Part shown: piece after piece, positions 17,179-26,387 of the stretch
Position numbering within the stretch: position 1 is the stretch's first letter
Layout: each line of letters begins with the position of its first letter
Source: Actinomadura sp. GC306
Lineage (GTDB): Bacteria; Actinomycetota; Actinomycetes; Streptosporangiales; Streptosporangiaceae
NCBI RefSeq assembly: GCF_004348665.1
Contig: NZ_SMKM01000001.1
Location: 1 to 64,000 of the forward strand
Length of the DNA: 64,000 nucleotides
Reading direction: 5' to 3'
The notes under the pieces: model-generated
Told to the model about the DNA's origin: nothing
What the model saw: only the letters and a program-made list of their open reading frames with translations
Database searches by the model: none
Made by a program: the position numbers and the translations under genes

Positions 17179-17424
17179 TCAGCCGCCGGGCGGGCCCGGC
17201 GACGCGGCGGCATGGGAGCGCAGCGCCGCGAGGCGCCGCTCCAGCGCGGCCCGCTCTTGCGCCCGCGCCGGGTCGGTCCGGTCCAGGCGCGCCAGGGTCT
17301 CGGCGATCTCGGCCCGGATCCGGTCGCCCGCCTCGCCGCGGGTGAGCAGGTCCTGGTCGGTCCAGTCGGAACGCTCCGACTCCGGCCGCCCGCCCGCCGG
17401 GTCCCCCGCCGGCCCGGCCGTCAT
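17179..17424 (-). CDS. Small acidic/helical protein of unknown function
   Basis: An 81-residue protein whose ATG overlaps the stop of the amidohydrolase (ATGA), so it is the translationally coupled last gene of the P450 operon. After a Gly/Pro-rich start it has a charged amphipathic helix, about residues 25-70 (GDRIRAEIAETLARLDR ... RAALERRLAALR), with coiled-coil character. No Cys, no membrane segment. I do not recognise the family. The coupling makes it a real gene more likely than a shadow; it may be a small subunit or adaptor of an upstream enzyme. Confidence 0.6.
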   Translation of the reverse strand: MTAGPAGDPAGGRPESERSDWTDQDLLTRGEAGDRIRAEIAETLARLDRTDPARAQERAALERRLAALRSHAAASPGPPGG

Positions 17425-18566
17425 GCGCCGAAGTTGTAGAGCCGGCGGGTGTTCAGCTCCACGATCTTGTGCGCCTCGTCGTCCGGGACCTCCGCCAGCC
17501 GCTCGGCGGCGATGGCCCGGCTCTTGGGCCAGTACGAGTCGGAATGCGGGTAGTCGCACTCCCACGTGATGTTGTCGATCCCGATCGCGTGCCGCGCCTG
17601 GATGCCGAACTCGTCGTCGATGAAGCACCCGTGGATGTGCCGGGCGAACAGCTCCGAGGGCCGGACGTCCTGGTTGATGTTCTGGTAGTGGCGGTGCCGC
17701 TCCCAGGTGCCGTCGATGCGCTCCAGCAACCACGGGATCCAGCCGATGCCGCCCTCCGACAGGCCGACCTTCAGCCGGGGGTGCCGGTGGAACACCGGGG
17801 AGAACAGCAGGTCGGCGGTGGCGTACATCGAGTTGCAGCCGAACAGGGCGATCATCACGGCCATCGGCGCCTCGGGCGCGGTGATCGGGGCCTGCCCCGA
17901 GGTGCCGAAGTGCATGGCCAGCGGCATGTCCGCCTCCTCCGCGGCCGACAGCACCGGGTCCCAGTGGTCGGTGTGGAAGGACGGCAGGCCCAGCGGGACG
18001 GGGTTCTCCGGGAACGCGATCGCCTTGGCGCCCTTGGCGGCGCAGCGCTGGATCTCCGCCACGCACAGGTCCACGTCCCACAGCGGCAGGATGATCAGCG
18101 GGATGAAGCGGTCGGGCGCGGCGGCGCACCACTCGTCGAGCACGTAGTCGTTCCACGCCCGCACGCACAGGTGCGCCAGCTCGCGGTCCTCGCCCTCAAG
18201 GAAGACGGTGCCCGCGAAGCGCGGGAAGGACGGGAAGCACATCGCGCCCCAGACGCCGTCGATGTCCATGTCCGCCAGCCGGGCCCGCGGGTCGTAGCAG
18301 CCGGGGATCATGTCGTCGTAGCGGGTCGGCTCGATCCCGTACTCCTGGGGCGTCTTCCCCGCGACGGCGTTGAGGCCGATGTTGGGGTAGAGCCGCCCCT
18401 CGTACCGCCACACCTCCGCGGGCGCCCGGCCCTCGCCGCGGGGATGCTCGATGATCGTCGGCCCGCTCTCGCGGTACTTGGCCGGCAGCCGGTCCGTCCA
18501 TACGTGCGGGGGCTCGATCAGGTGGTCGTCGACGGACAGCAGCTTCATATGGGGCTGCAGGGGCAT
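17421..18566 (-). CDS. TIM-barrel metal-dependent hydrolase (amidohydrolase 2 / ACMSD-like)
   Basis: A 381-residue enzyme of the amidohydrolase_2 family. The N-terminal SVDDHLIEPPHVW (Asp13-x-His15) supplies two metal ligands, MHFGTSG near the middle another His, and WECDYPHSDSYWP near residue 315 the catalytic Asp. Members hydrolyse or decarboxylate cyclic and aromatic acids and occur often beside SDR and P450 genes in actinobacterial terpenoid/steroid clusters. AAGGAG is 7 bases before the ATG at 18566. It lies 23 bases after the SDR and overlaps the 81-aa gene. The reaction, C-C hydrolysis or decarboxylation, cannot be decided from sequence. Confidence 0.85.
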   Translation of the reverse strand: MPLQPHMKLLSVDDHLIEPPHVWTDRLPAKYRESGPTIIEHPRGEGRAPAEVWRYEGRLYPNIGLNAVAGKTPQEYGIEPTRYDDMIPGCYDPRARLADMDIDGVWGAMCFPSFPRFAGTVFLEGEDRELAHLCVRAWNDYVLDEWCAAAPDRFIPLIILPLWDVDLCVAEIQRCAAKGAKAIAFPENPVPLGLPSFHTDHWDPVLSAAEEADMPLAMHFGTSGQAPITAPEAPMAVMIALFGCNSMYATADLLFSPVFHRHPRLKVGLSEGGIGWIPWLLERIDGTWERHRHYQNINQDVRPSELFARHIHGCFIDDEFGIQARHAIGIDNITWECDYPHSDSYWPKSRAIAAERLAEVPDDEAHKIVELNTRRLYNFGA

Positions 18567-18589
18567 CGGTGGCTCCTTCCTGCGAGGTC

Positions 18590-19450
18590 TCAGAAGGCGG
18601 GCGGCTGGGGACGGTTCTTGACGTAGCTGCCCGCGTCGACCCGCAGCTGCATGCCGGTCATGAACCGGGACTCGTCCGACACCAGGAACAGCACCAGGGC
18701 GGCGACGTCCTCGGGTTCCACGAACCCGACCGGCATCGCGTTCATCGCCGGGAACGCGAGGAGCGCGTCCTCGCGGGTGGGGCTCTCCAGGTCCGGGCGG
18801 AACACCCGGTACATCGGGTCGCTGTTGAGCATGTCGGTGTTGGTGTTGGTCGGATGCACCGCGTTGGCCCGGATGCTGCGCGGGGCGAGCGTCACGGCCA
18901 GGTCGTGGACGAACGAGGCGAGGGCCCGCTTCGCCCACGAGTAGCCCATCCCGCCGAAGCCGTTGGCCGGGTTGTCGGTGCCGCCCGGCAGGAGCCCGGC
19001 GACGGAGCCCGTCGCGATCACCGAGCCGCCGTCGGGCAGGTGCGGCAGCGCCGCCTGGACGGCGTGCACGACGCCGTTGAAGTCGACGGCGACCGCGTCG
19101 AGGAACGAGGCCGGGTCCTGGTTGCCCAGGGGGCAGATGCCGGCCTGCGCGATGACGGCGTCCAGCCGGCCGAGTTCGGCGGCGCCGGCGTCGGCCGCCT
19201 CCTTCAGCTCGCCGGGCTCGCGCACGTCGGCCTGCCGGGCGACCATGCGGCGGCCCAGCTTCTCCACCTGGCGGACGGTCTCGTCGAGGTCCTCGCGGGT
19301 GGCGAGCGCGTAGCCGTTGGTGGCGATGTCCGCGCAGAGGTCCACGCCGATGATGTCCGCGCCCTCCTCGGCGAGCCGCAGGGCGTGGGCGCGGCCCTGC
19401 CCCCGGGCGGCGCCGGTGATGAACACGACTTTGTCCTGTACGCGGCCCAT
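18590..19450 (-). CDS. Mycofactocin-type short-chain dehydrogenase
   Basis: A 286-residue SDR that would oxidise a secondary alcohol to a ketone, or a primary alcohol to an aldehyde. It shows GAARGQGRAHALRLAEEGAD (glycine-rich motif) and the YSWAK catalytic pair. The N-terminal GRVQDKVVFITGAARGQGR and the insertion with NGYALATREDLDETVRQVEKLGRR match the mycofactocin-coupled family (TIGR03971), whose NAD stays bound and is re-oxidised by the peptide-derived cofactor mycofactocin. No mycofactocin synthesis gene is in this window. It lies between the ALDH and the amidohydrolase in one operon. Confidence 0.88.
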   Translation of the reverse strand: MGRVQDKVVFITGAARGQGRAHALRLAEEGADIIGVDLCADIATNGYALATREDLDETVRQVEKLGRRMVARQADVREPGELKEAADAGAAELGRLDAVIAQAGICPLGNQDPASFLDAVAVDFNGVVHAVQAALPHLPDGGSVIATGSVAGLLPGGTDNPANGFGGMGYSWAKRALASFVHDLAVTLAPRSIRANAVHPTNTNTDMLNSDPMYRVFRPDLESPTREDALLAFPAMNAMPVGFVEPEDVAALVLFLVSDESRFMTGMQLRVDAGSYVKNRPQPPAF

Positions 19451-19484
19451 GGCCGCACCTCCTCGTTACCGGGCGTGCGGCCGG

Positions 19485-20963
19485 TCAGCCGGACGCCGCT
19501 CCCCAGGTGATGCTCTTCGTCTGCAGGTACTCGTCCAGGCCGTGCTCGCCCCATTCGCGGCCGAGCCCGCTCTGCTTGTAGCCGCCGAACGCCACGTGCG
19601 GCGTGACGCCGCCGCCACCGCCGTTGACCATGACCATCCCGGCCCGGACGCGGCCGGCGATCCCGTAGGCCCGCAGCGGGTCGGCCGCCCACACCGAGCC
19701 GGCCAGCCCGTAGGGGTTGTCGTTGGCGAGCCGCACGGCCTCGTCGTCGTCGTCGAAGGGGATGACGCAGCCGACCGGCCCGAAGAACTCGGTCCGCGCG
19801 ATCGTCATCGCGTTGTCGACCCCGGTGAACAGCGTCGGCTCGAAGAAGAAGCCGCGGTCCAGCCCGGCGGGGCGGCGCCCGCCGTGCGCGATCCGCGCGC
19901 CCTCCTCCTCGCCCGCGCGGACGAGCTTCTCGACCTTGTCGCGCTGCGCCCGGCTGATCAGCGGGCCCATCGCGGTACCGGGATCGGCCGGGTCGCCGAC
20001 CGTGATGTACCCGAGCGCGGCGACGGCCTTCTCGACGAGTTCGTCGTGCCGCGAGCGGTGGACGAGCGTGCGGGTGAACAGCGAGCAGCCCTGGCCCGCG
20101 TTGGTGGCGATCCCGGCGAGCATCTCGCCCAGCGCCTTGTCCAGGTCGGCGTCCTCGCAGATGATGCTCGGCGACTTGCCGCCCAGTTCGAGCACGACCT
20201 TCTTGACGCCCTCGGCGGCCTGCGCGTACACCTGCCGGCCGACGGTGTCGGAGCCGGTGAAGCTGACCAGGTCCACCCGCGGGTCGGTGGTGAGGACCCG
20301 GCCCGCCTCGACGCCGCCGGTGACGATGTTGAGCACCCCGGCGGGCAGCCCGGCCTCCTCGGCGATCTCGGCGAGCGCCAGCACCTCCAGCGGCGCGGCC
20401 GGCGCCGGCTTGAGCACCGTGGTGCAGCCGGCCGCGAGCGCGGGCGCGAGCTTCATGACGCTCAGGAACAGCGGGAAGTTGTACGCGGGGATCAGCGCGG
20501 CGACGCCGAACGGCTCGCGCCGTATGACGCCCTGCCCGAGCCCCAGCCCCGGGACGGCCGTCGGCGGTATCGACCGCTCCCACGCGAACCCCGGCATGAT
20601 CCGCTCGGCCATGTCGCGGAAGTGGGTGACGGGCACGCCGACCTGGAGCATCTCGGCCAGCATCCGGACGCTGCCGACCTCGGCGATGTTCAGGTCGATG
20701 AGCTCGGGCGCGCGGCGCTCCAGCAGCTCCGCCATGCGGAGCATGACCGCGGCCCGCTCCCGCACGGGCATCGCGGGCCAGGGGCCGTCGTCGAACGCGC
20801 GCCGCGCGGCCGCGACCGCCCGCTCCGCGTCCTCCCGGGCCGCCTCCGGGACGCGGCCGATGACCTCCTCGGTCGCCGGGTTCACGACGTCGATCCACGC
20901 GTCGCCGGCGGCGTCGGTCCAGGCGCCGTCGATGTAGAGCCGGTGGGCCGGCACTTCGCTCAT
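19485..20963 (-). CDS. NAD(P)-dependent aldehyde dehydrogenase
   Basis: A 492-residue ALDH that turns an aldehyde into the carboxylate that a CoA ligase could then activate. Catalytic Cys293 (GQGCS), general base Glu259 (LELGGKSP) and Asn162 (PAYNFPLF) are present. The GAGGAGG ribosome binding site lies 5 bases before the ATG at 20963. It sits 29 bases after the P450 and 34 before the SDR, giving the order P450, ALDH, SDR, consistent with stepwise oxidation of a methyl or alcohol group. Substrate not deducible. Confidence 0.93.
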   Translation of the reverse strand: MSEVPAHRLYIDGAWTDAAGDAWIDVVNPATEEVIGRVPEAAREDAERAVAAARRAFDDGPWPAMPVRERAAVMLRMAELLERRAPELIDLNIAEVGSVRMLAEMLQVGVPVTHFRDMAERIMPGFAWERSIPPTAVPGLGLGQGVIRREPFGVAALIPAYNFPLFLSVMKLAPALAAGCTTVLKPAPAAPLEVLALAEIAEEAGLPAGVLNIVTGGVEAGRVLTTDPRVDLVSFTGSDTVGRQVYAQAAEGVKKVVLELGGKSPSIICEDADLDKALGEMLAGIATNAGQGCSLFTRTLVHRSRHDELVEKAVAALGYITVGDPADPGTAMGPLISRAQRDKVEKLVRAGEEEGARIAHGGRRPAGLDRGFFFEPTLFTGVDNAMTIARTEFFGPVGCVIPFDDDDEAVRLANDNPYGLAGSVWAADPLRAYGIAGRVRAGMVMVNGGGGGVTPHVAFGGYKQSGLGREWGEHGLDEYLQTKSITWGAASG

Positions 20964-20992
20964 GGGTGCCTCCTCGTTGGGGCCGGCCGCAC

Positions 20993-22183
20993 TCAGGCGT
21001 TCCAGCGCAGCTTCAGGTCGTCCAGGGCCCACACCCCGCCGGAGTGCTCGCTCGGCTGCTCGGCGAGCTCGTAGTCGGGGATGCGCCGGTGCCATTCCTC
21101 CAGCAGCACGGCCAGCTCCTGCCGGGCCAGGTGCGAGCCCAGGCAGCGGTGCGGCCCGCCGCCGAAGGAGATGTGCTTGGTGGAGTCCCGGTCGAGGTTC
21201 ACGCGCCGGGCGTCCGGGTGGACGGTCTCGTCCCGGCCCGCGGCCGCCAGCGGGAACACCGCCATGTCGCCGGCCTTGACCGGGCAGCCGTGGAACTCGG
21301 TGTCCTTGACGGCCTTGCGGGCGGTCTGGACGATCGGGTAGGCGCGCAGGATCTCCTCGACCACGATGGGGATGAGGTCCGGGTCGTCGGTGACCCGCTT
21401 GCGGTCCGCGGGGTGGGTCGCCAGGTGCAGGAACATGTAGGACGACTGGCTGCTGACCGTGTCCAGGCCCGCCATGAACAGCAGCAGCATGCAGTTCAGC
21501 AGGTCGGCGTCGCTGACGGGCTCGCCGTCGATCTCCCAGGTCAGCGCGTTGTTGACGATGTCGGTGGCGTCCGGGTCGGGGGCGGCCCGGCGCTCGGCGA
21601 TCAGGCCCGCGAAGTACTCGATCACCAGCCCGGTGCCGGCCGCCACGCGGTCCCGGTCGGTGCCGGAGTGCAGGATCATGCCCTCCCACTCCAGGAACTC
21701 CGGCAGCTTCGACGGGGGCATCCCCATGATCTGGAGGAAGATCGTGGCGGGGAAGACGCGCGCGACCGCGTCCACGAAGTCGCACCCGCCCTGCGCCACG
21801 AGGCCGTCGATGATCTCTCCGGCGAGCCGCCGCTGCTCGTCCGCCATGCTGCGGACGCGCTTGGGGGAGAAGTAGCCGCGCAGCAGCACCCGCCACGGGG
21901 TGTGCTCCGGCGGGTCCAGCATCAGCGGGATCAGCCGGAAGGGCGGGTTCGGGTCGGTCGGGATGATGGCCGAGCTGGACCACAGGTCGGTCCGCTGGAG
22001 CCCGTCGTGGATGGCCTCGTGGTCGGTGAAGACCCAGTAGCCGCCGGCCTCCTCGGAGCGCATCACCGGGCGGGCGCCGTCCTGGTAGGCGTCCATGCGC
22101 TCGAAGAAGGTGAGCGCGGGGCCCGTGCCGTACGACGTGTAGTCACCGACAGGGCAGGTCTGGGGGGTGGGATCTGCGACCAT
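20993..22183 (-). CDS. Cytochrome P450 monooxygenase
   Basis: A 396-residue soluble class I P450. The heme ligand is Cys347 in FGGGPHRCLGSHLAR, the oxygen-activating I-helix motif is AGLDT (238-242), and the ExxR pair is Glu277-Arg280. An in-frame ATG 25 codons upstream exists, but the ATG at 22183 has GAGGAG at the right distance and matches the usual start. It is first in the operon with ALDH, SDR and amidohydrolase. No ferredoxin or reductase gene is nearby, so electron partners must be elsewhere. It probably hydroxylates the imported substrate; the CYP family cannot be fixed by eye. Confidence 0.93.
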   Translation of the reverse strand: MVADPTPQTCPVGDYTSYGTGPALTFFERMDAYQDGARPVMRSEEAGGYWVFTDHEAIHDGLQRTDLWSSSAIIPTDPNPPFRLIPLMLDPPEHTPWRVLLRGYFSPKRVRSMADEQRRLAGEIIDGLVAQGGCDFVDAVARVFPATIFLQIMGMPPSKLPEFLEWEGMILHSGTDRDRVAAGTGLVIEYFAGLIAERRAAPDPDATDIVNNALTWEIDGEPVSDADLLNCMLLLFMAGLDTVSSQSSYMFLHLATHPADRKRVTDDPDLIPIVVEEILRAYPIVQTARKAVKDTEFHGCPVKAGDMAVFPLAAAGRDETVHPDARRVNLDRDSTKHISFGGGPHRCLGSHLARQELAVLLEEWHRRIPDYELAEQPSEHSGGVWALDDLKLRWNA

Positions 22184-22473
22184 CTCGGCTCCTCGGCACG
22201 CGTATGGGATGCAGTGCCCAGGATCGTACGACTCCGATGTCCATTTGGGTAGTCTCAATTAGCTATCTCGTTGAGTCGGCTCCGCATCCGCCGTCCGGCT
22301 CCGGCGACCGGGGGCCGCGGGTGGACACGGCCGCCCCAGTGTCGACCTTGATGCATTACAGGCCCTCCTGTATCGAATTTTTCGGCGGGGGCGCCCGATG
22401 CCTTCCGTGGACCCGGACTGGTTGTTACCCTCCGAGCAGTAGATCGACAGAGTGCACACAATAGGCGGGAACC
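22184..22473. other. Divergent control region between P450 and CoA-transferase operons
   Basis: No gene seen in these 290 bases. On the P450 side, CTCAA (22253) and TTGAG (about 13 bases later) form a spaced inverted repeat in an AT-rich patch. On the CoA-transferase side TTGATG at 22349-22354, a 17-base spacer and TATCGA (22372) make a weak promoter candidate. Confidence 0.5.
22357..22372. promoter_or_regulatory. Palindrome TACAGG-N4-CCTGTA
   Basis: A perfect 6-base inverted repeat with a 4-base loop falls within the spacer of the weak promoter candidate before the CoA-transferase. The position suits an operator. The regulator is unknown. Confidence 0.35.
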
Positions 22474-23703
22474 ATGCACCGACCGATGGAGGGCGTGCGC
22501 GTCCTGGAGGTCGCCCAGTTCACCTTCGTCCCGGCCGCGGGCGCGGTGCTGGCGGACTGGGGAGCCGACATCATCAAGATCGAGCACGCCGAGCGGGGTG
22601 ACGCGCAGCGCGGCCTCATCCGGGTGCTCGGGCTGGACGCCCGCGGCGGCGGCTCGTTCTTCCCGATCATGGAGGGGCCGAACCGCGGCAAGCGCAGCGT
22701 CGGCCTGGCCCTGGAGAACCCGGCGGCCCGGCCGGTGCTGGAGCGGCTCGTCCGCGAGAGCGACGTGTTCCTGACCAACTTCCTGCCCGGCGCCCGCGCC
22801 CGGCTGGGCATCGAGGTCGAGGACATCCGGGCGATCAACCCCGACATCATCTACGTGCGCGGCAGCGGGTTCGGCCAGAGCGGCGACGAGGCGGACAAGG
22901 GCGGGTACGACAGCACCGCGTTCTGGGCCCGCGGCGGCAGCGCGGCGGGCGTCACCCCGCCGGACGCGGACACGGTGATGCGCCAGCCCACGGGCGCCTA
23001 CGGCGACTCCATCGGCGGCATGACGATCGCGGGCGGGATCGCGGCCGCCCTGTACTCCCGCAAGGCCACCGGCGAGCCGTCGGTGGTGGACGTGTCGCTG
23101 CTCGGCGTCGGCGCCTGGGCCACCCAGTTCTCCGTCAACATGGCCCTCGCGCTCGGCGGGCCGCTGCCCCGGTTCCCGCAGCCCAAACACGGATCGGCGA
23201 CCAATCCGCTGATCGGCGCCTACCGCACCGCCGACGGGCGCTGGCTGGAACTGGCGATGCTGCAGCCCGGCCGGTACTGGCCCGAGTTCTGCGCCGTCGC
23301 CGGACGCGAGGACCTGATCTCCGACGAGCGCTTCGACGGGGTCGAGAACATCATGCGGAACGCCGCCGAGGCGAGCGAGATCGTGGCGGAGCTCATCGCG
23401 GCGCGCGACTACGCCGAATGGGTCGAGCTCCTCAAGGGGACCAGCGGCCAGTGGGCCCTCGTGCAGGAGCCGTGGGACGTGGCGCAGGACCCGTCGCTGC
23501 GGGCCAACGGCCTCATCGCCCCGCTGGAGGACGCCGACGGCGTACAGCGCGAGCTGGTCGCCAGCCCGGTCCAGTTCGACGAGACCCCGGTGGAGATCCG
23601 CCGCGCCCCGCAGTTCGCGGAGCACACCGACGAGGTGCTGCGCGAGCTGGGCTGGAGCGAGGAGGAGCTGATCCAGCTCAAGATCGACGGAGCCGTGACC
23701 TGA
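22474..23703 (+). CDS. Class III (CaiB/BaiF-type) CoA-transferase
   Basis: A 409-residue enzyme that moves CoA from a donor thioester to a carboxylate through an aspartyl-CoA anhydride. Asp146 in GGYDSTAFWARGG aligns with the catalytic Asp of formyl-CoA transferase. The N-terminal LEVAQFTFVPAAGAVLADWGAD and the GDDSIGG-like glycine loop (YGDSIGGMT) are typical. It begins a plus-strand operon with a ligase and an ACAD, giving a second, ATP-free route to activate the substrate or to recycle CoA from product. It may also act as a racemase, since alpha-methylacyl-CoA racemases share the fold; the catalytic Asp context favours transferase. Confidence 0.88.
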   Translation: MHRPMEGVRVLEVAQFTFVPAAGAVLADWGADIIKIEHAERGDAQRGLIRVLGLDARGGGSFFPIMEGPNRGKRSVGLALENPAARPVLERLVRESDVFLTNFLPGARARLGIEVEDIRAINPDIIYVRGSGFGQSGDEADKGGYDSTAFWARGGSAAGVTPPDADTVMRQPTGAYGDSIGGMTIAGGIAAALYSRKATGEPSVVDVSLLGVGAWATQFSVNMALALGGPLPRFPQPKHGSATNPLIGAYRTADGRWLELAMLQPGRYWPEFCAVAGREDLISDERFDGVENIMRNAAEASEIVAELIAARDYAEWVELLKGTSGQWALVQEPWDVAQDPSLRANGLIAPLEDADGVQRELVASPVQFDETPVEIRRAPQFAEHTDEVLRELGWSEEELIQLKIDGAVT

Positions 23704-23736
23704 GGGACCCGCACCGTCACCTGCACTGGAGGTGGG

Positions 23737-25248
23737 ATGAAGGGAACGGACCTCGGCGCCGGCATGCGCGCCGCGGTGGAACGGTACGGCGCCACGCCCC
23801 TGGTCTTCCACGGCCCCCGCGGCGTGACGACCACGCGCCTTGACGCTTTGCACGAGCGTGCGCTGCGCGTCGCCGCCGGGCTCGCCGGCCTGGGCGTCGC
23901 GCCCGGTGACGTGGTGGCCCTCCAGCTGACCGGACGGGTGGAGAGCGCGGTGGCCCACGCCGCGGTGCTGCTGCGCGGCGCGACCGTGCTCCCGATCGTC
24001 CCGATCTACGGGCTGCGGGAACTCGGATTCGTGCTGGGCGAGTCGGCGGCCACGGTCCTGATCACCTGGGACGAGCGGGCCGCCGAGGTGCGGGGCATGG
24101 GCGCCGGTCTCCCGGCGCTGCGGCGGGTCGTCGCCGTCGGGGACGAGACCTGGAAGGCGCTGGAGGAGCACCCGCCTCTCGCCGCGCACGCCCCCTCCGA
24201 TCCGGACGACATCTGCCTGCTCGTCTACACCTCGGGCACCACCGCCGATCCGAAGGGCGTCCAGCACACCCACCGGTCGCTCCTCGCGGAACTCGCGACG
24301 ATGCCGGACCACGGCGACGGCTACGTCTACCTCGACGCGTTCCCGCCCGGTCATGTCGCCGGCCTCTGCGTGCTGCTGCGGGCCCTCGTGAACGGGGTGG
24401 CGACCGTCTTCATGGAGAAGTGGGACGCGCGGACGGCCCTGGACCTGGTCCACGAGCACGGGGTGACCGCCTCGGCGGGCGTCCCGTTCCACCTGGCGGC
24501 CCTGCTGGACGCCGCCGACGGCGACGGGCGCGGCGCGGGCCCCCTGCGCGAGTACCTGGTGGGCGCCGCGAGCGTCCCGCCCGTACTGGTCGAGCGGGCC
24601 GGGCGGGCCGGGATCGCCGCCTACCGGGCGTACGGGTCCAGCGAGCACCCCACGATCAGCTCCGGCGGCGCCGACGACCCGCCCGGCAAGCGCGCCGCCA
24701 CCGACGGCCGCCTCAAGCCCGGCACCCGGGTGCGCATCGTCGACCTGGACGGCCGCGACGTGCCGGCCGGGAAGGAGGGCGAGATCTGGTCGCGCGGCCC
24801 CGAGGTCTTCGCCGGCTACCGCGACCCGGCGCTGAACGCGGAGGCGTTCACACCCGACGGGTGGCTGCGCACCGGGGACGTGGGGCGGCTGGACGGCGAC
24901 GGCCACCTGACCGTCACCGACCGGCTCAAGGACATCATCGTGCGCGGCGGGGAGAAGATCTCCTCCAAGGAGGTCGAGGACCTGCTGGCCGCGCACCCGG
25001 CCGTGGCCGAGGCGGTCGCCGTCGCCGAGCCGGACGGGCGCTACGGCGAGCGGGTCTGCGCGTTCGCCGTACTGCGGGACGGGGCGGAACTCGACCTAGA
25101 CGAGGTGCGGGAGCATTTCGCGTCCCTCGGGGCGGCCAGGCAGAAGACGCCCGAGCGGCTGGTCGTCGTGGACACGCTGCCGCGGACGGCCGCCGGCAAG
25201 GTCCGCAAGCACGTTCTGAGGAAGGAAATACGCGAATGGACCTCCTGA
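23737..25248 (+). CDS. Acyl-CoA ligase (AMP-forming), first of five
   Basis: A 503-residue adenylate-forming enzyme that activates a carboxylate with ATP and CoA. The P-loop reads YTSGTTADPKGV, the A5 region YGSSEHPTI, the hinge region GWLRTGDVGRLDGDG ... DRLKDII, and the catalytic Lys is in PRTAAGKVRKH near the C-terminus. The GGEKISSKEVEDLL segment is of the cyclohexanecarboxylate/aryl-CoA ligase type rather than long-chain FadD. A GGAGG precedes the ATG. It lies 33 bases after the CoA-transferase and overlaps the following ACAD by 13 bases. Confidence 0.9.
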   Translation: MKGTDLGAGMRAAVERYGATPLVFHGPRGVTTTRLDALHERALRVAAGLAGLGVAPGDVVALQLTGRVESAVAHAAVLLRGATVLPIVPIYGLRELGFVLGESAATVLITWDERAAEVRGMGAGLPALRRVVAVGDETWKALEEHPPLAAHAPSDPDDICLLVYTSGTTADPKGVQHTHRSLLAELATMPDHGDGYVYLDAFPPGHVAGLCVLLRALVNGVATVFMEKWDARTALDLVHEHGVTASAGVPFHLAALLDAADGDGRGAGPLREYLVGAASVPPVLVERAGRAGIAAYRAYGSSEHPTISSGGADDPPGKRAATDGRLKPGTRVRIVDLDGRDVPAGKEGEIWSRGPEVFAGYRDPALNAEAFTPDGWLRTGDVGRLDGDGHLTVTDRLKDIIVRGGEKISSKEVEDLLAAHPAVAEAVAVAEPDGRYGERVCAFAVLRDGAELDLDEVREHFASLGAARQKTPERLVVVDTLPRTAAGKVRKHVLRKEIREWTS

Positions 25249-26327
25249 CCAGCGACGAGCAGGAGGCGCTGGCCGAGACGGTGCGCGAGTGGCTCGCCGG
25301 CTGCACCGACCTGGCCGCGGCGCACGCCGACCGCGGCGGCGAGCCGCTGGCGCGTCCTCGCGACTTCCGGGAGGCGGCCGAGCTGGGCCTGGTGGGACTG
25401 CTGCGCGACGGCGAAGGCGGCACCCACGCCGACCTCGCGCTGATCGTCGAGGAGCTGGGCCGCGCGGGGTCCCCGCTGCCGCTGGGGCAGGCCGCGCTGG
25501 TGTGCCGCGCGCTCGACGACGTGCGCGGGGACGGCCGGGCGGGAATCGCCGGTGACACCGGCGACCGGATCGCGGCGGGCTCCGCGCTGTGGGTTCCCGT
25601 ACTGCCCGAACCGGGGGAGGAGCCCGCCCGGACGTCGTCCGGCCCGGAGGGCGCGCTGGTCCTGGACGGCCGGGTGGCCATCGCGGCGGGCGCGCCGAAC
25701 GCCGACGGCTTCCTCGTCGCCGCCGGTCCGGCGGAAGCGCCGGTGCTCGCGCTCGTCGAGGCCGATGCGCCAGGGGTCGTCCGCACGGCCCGCACGACGC
25801 TGGACATCACCCGGGACTTCGCGTCCGTGCAGTTGGACGGTGTCCGCGTCGCGGCCGGATCCTGGACCGATGCCGCGCCCGAGACCGCCGAGCGCCTGGC
25901 CGGCGCCTCGGCGCTGCACCACGCCGCCGACGCGCTCGGTGCCGCCCAGCGCCTGCTGTCCATGACGCTCCGGTACGTCCAGGAGCGGAAGCAGTTCGGG
26001 CGGGTGATCGGCGGTTTCCAGGCGGTCAAGCACCACTGCGCCGACATGGCCGTGGACGTCGAGCGGGGACGCGTCACCGTCCGCGCCGCCGCCCGCGCGC
26101 TCGACGACGCGGACCCCGGGACCCGGCGGCTGCGGATCGCCGAGGCGGCGGCCGTCGCCGGGGAGGCGTCCTCGCGGGTCGCCGGCACCGCCCTGCAGTT
26201 GCACGGCGGCATGGGCTTCACCTGGGAGCACGACCTGCACCTGTTCCTGCGGCGCGTCAAGACCGGCGAGCTGCTCGGCGGCACGCCGCGGTACCACTAC
26301 GGCCGCCTGATGGAACTCGTCGCCTGA
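25236..26327 (+). CDS. Acyl-CoA dehydrogenase, likely one subunit of a two-subunit ACAD
   Basis: A 363-residue flavoprotein that would introduce an alpha-beta double bond. It shows RKQFGRVIGGFQAVKHHCADM in the FAD/helix region and LHGGMGFTWEHDLHLFLRR near the end. This short form with GFTWEHD resembles the FadE28-type partner in actinobacterial alpha2beta2 ACADs of steroid side-chain degradation, in which the FAD and the base are shared between unlike chains. Its partner is probably the ACAD at 27287, separated only by a convergent/divergent regulator. The start at 25236 overlaps the ligase by 13 bases, with GAGGAAGGA upstream. Confidence 0.87.
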   Translation: MDLLTSDEQEALAETVREWLAGCTDLAAAHADRGGEPLARPRDFREAAELGLVGLLRDGEGGTHADLALIVEELGRAGSPLPLGQAALVCRALDDVRGDGRAGIAGDTGDRIAAGSALWVPVLPEPGEEPARTSSGPEGALVLDGRVAIAAGAPNADGFLVAAGPAEAPVLALVEADAPGVVRTARTTLDITRDFASVQLDGVRVAAGSWTDAAPETAERLAGASALHHAADALGAAQRLLSMTLRYVQERKQFGRVIGGFQAVKHHCADMAVDVERGRVTVRAAARALDDADPGTRRLRIAEAAAVAGEASSRVAGTALQLHGGMGFTWEHDLHLFLRRVKTGELLGGTPRYHYGRLMELVA

Positions 26328-26387
26328 GCCATGAACCCGTCCCGATGCGCCACGAGACCCGGCCGGCCCCGGCCGTACGGCCCCCGC

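Noticed and set aside
22255-24996. Minus-strand 913-codon frame opposite the CoA-transferase and ligase
   Set aside because: Shadow of two well-supported plus-strand genes; no start signal or family similarity.
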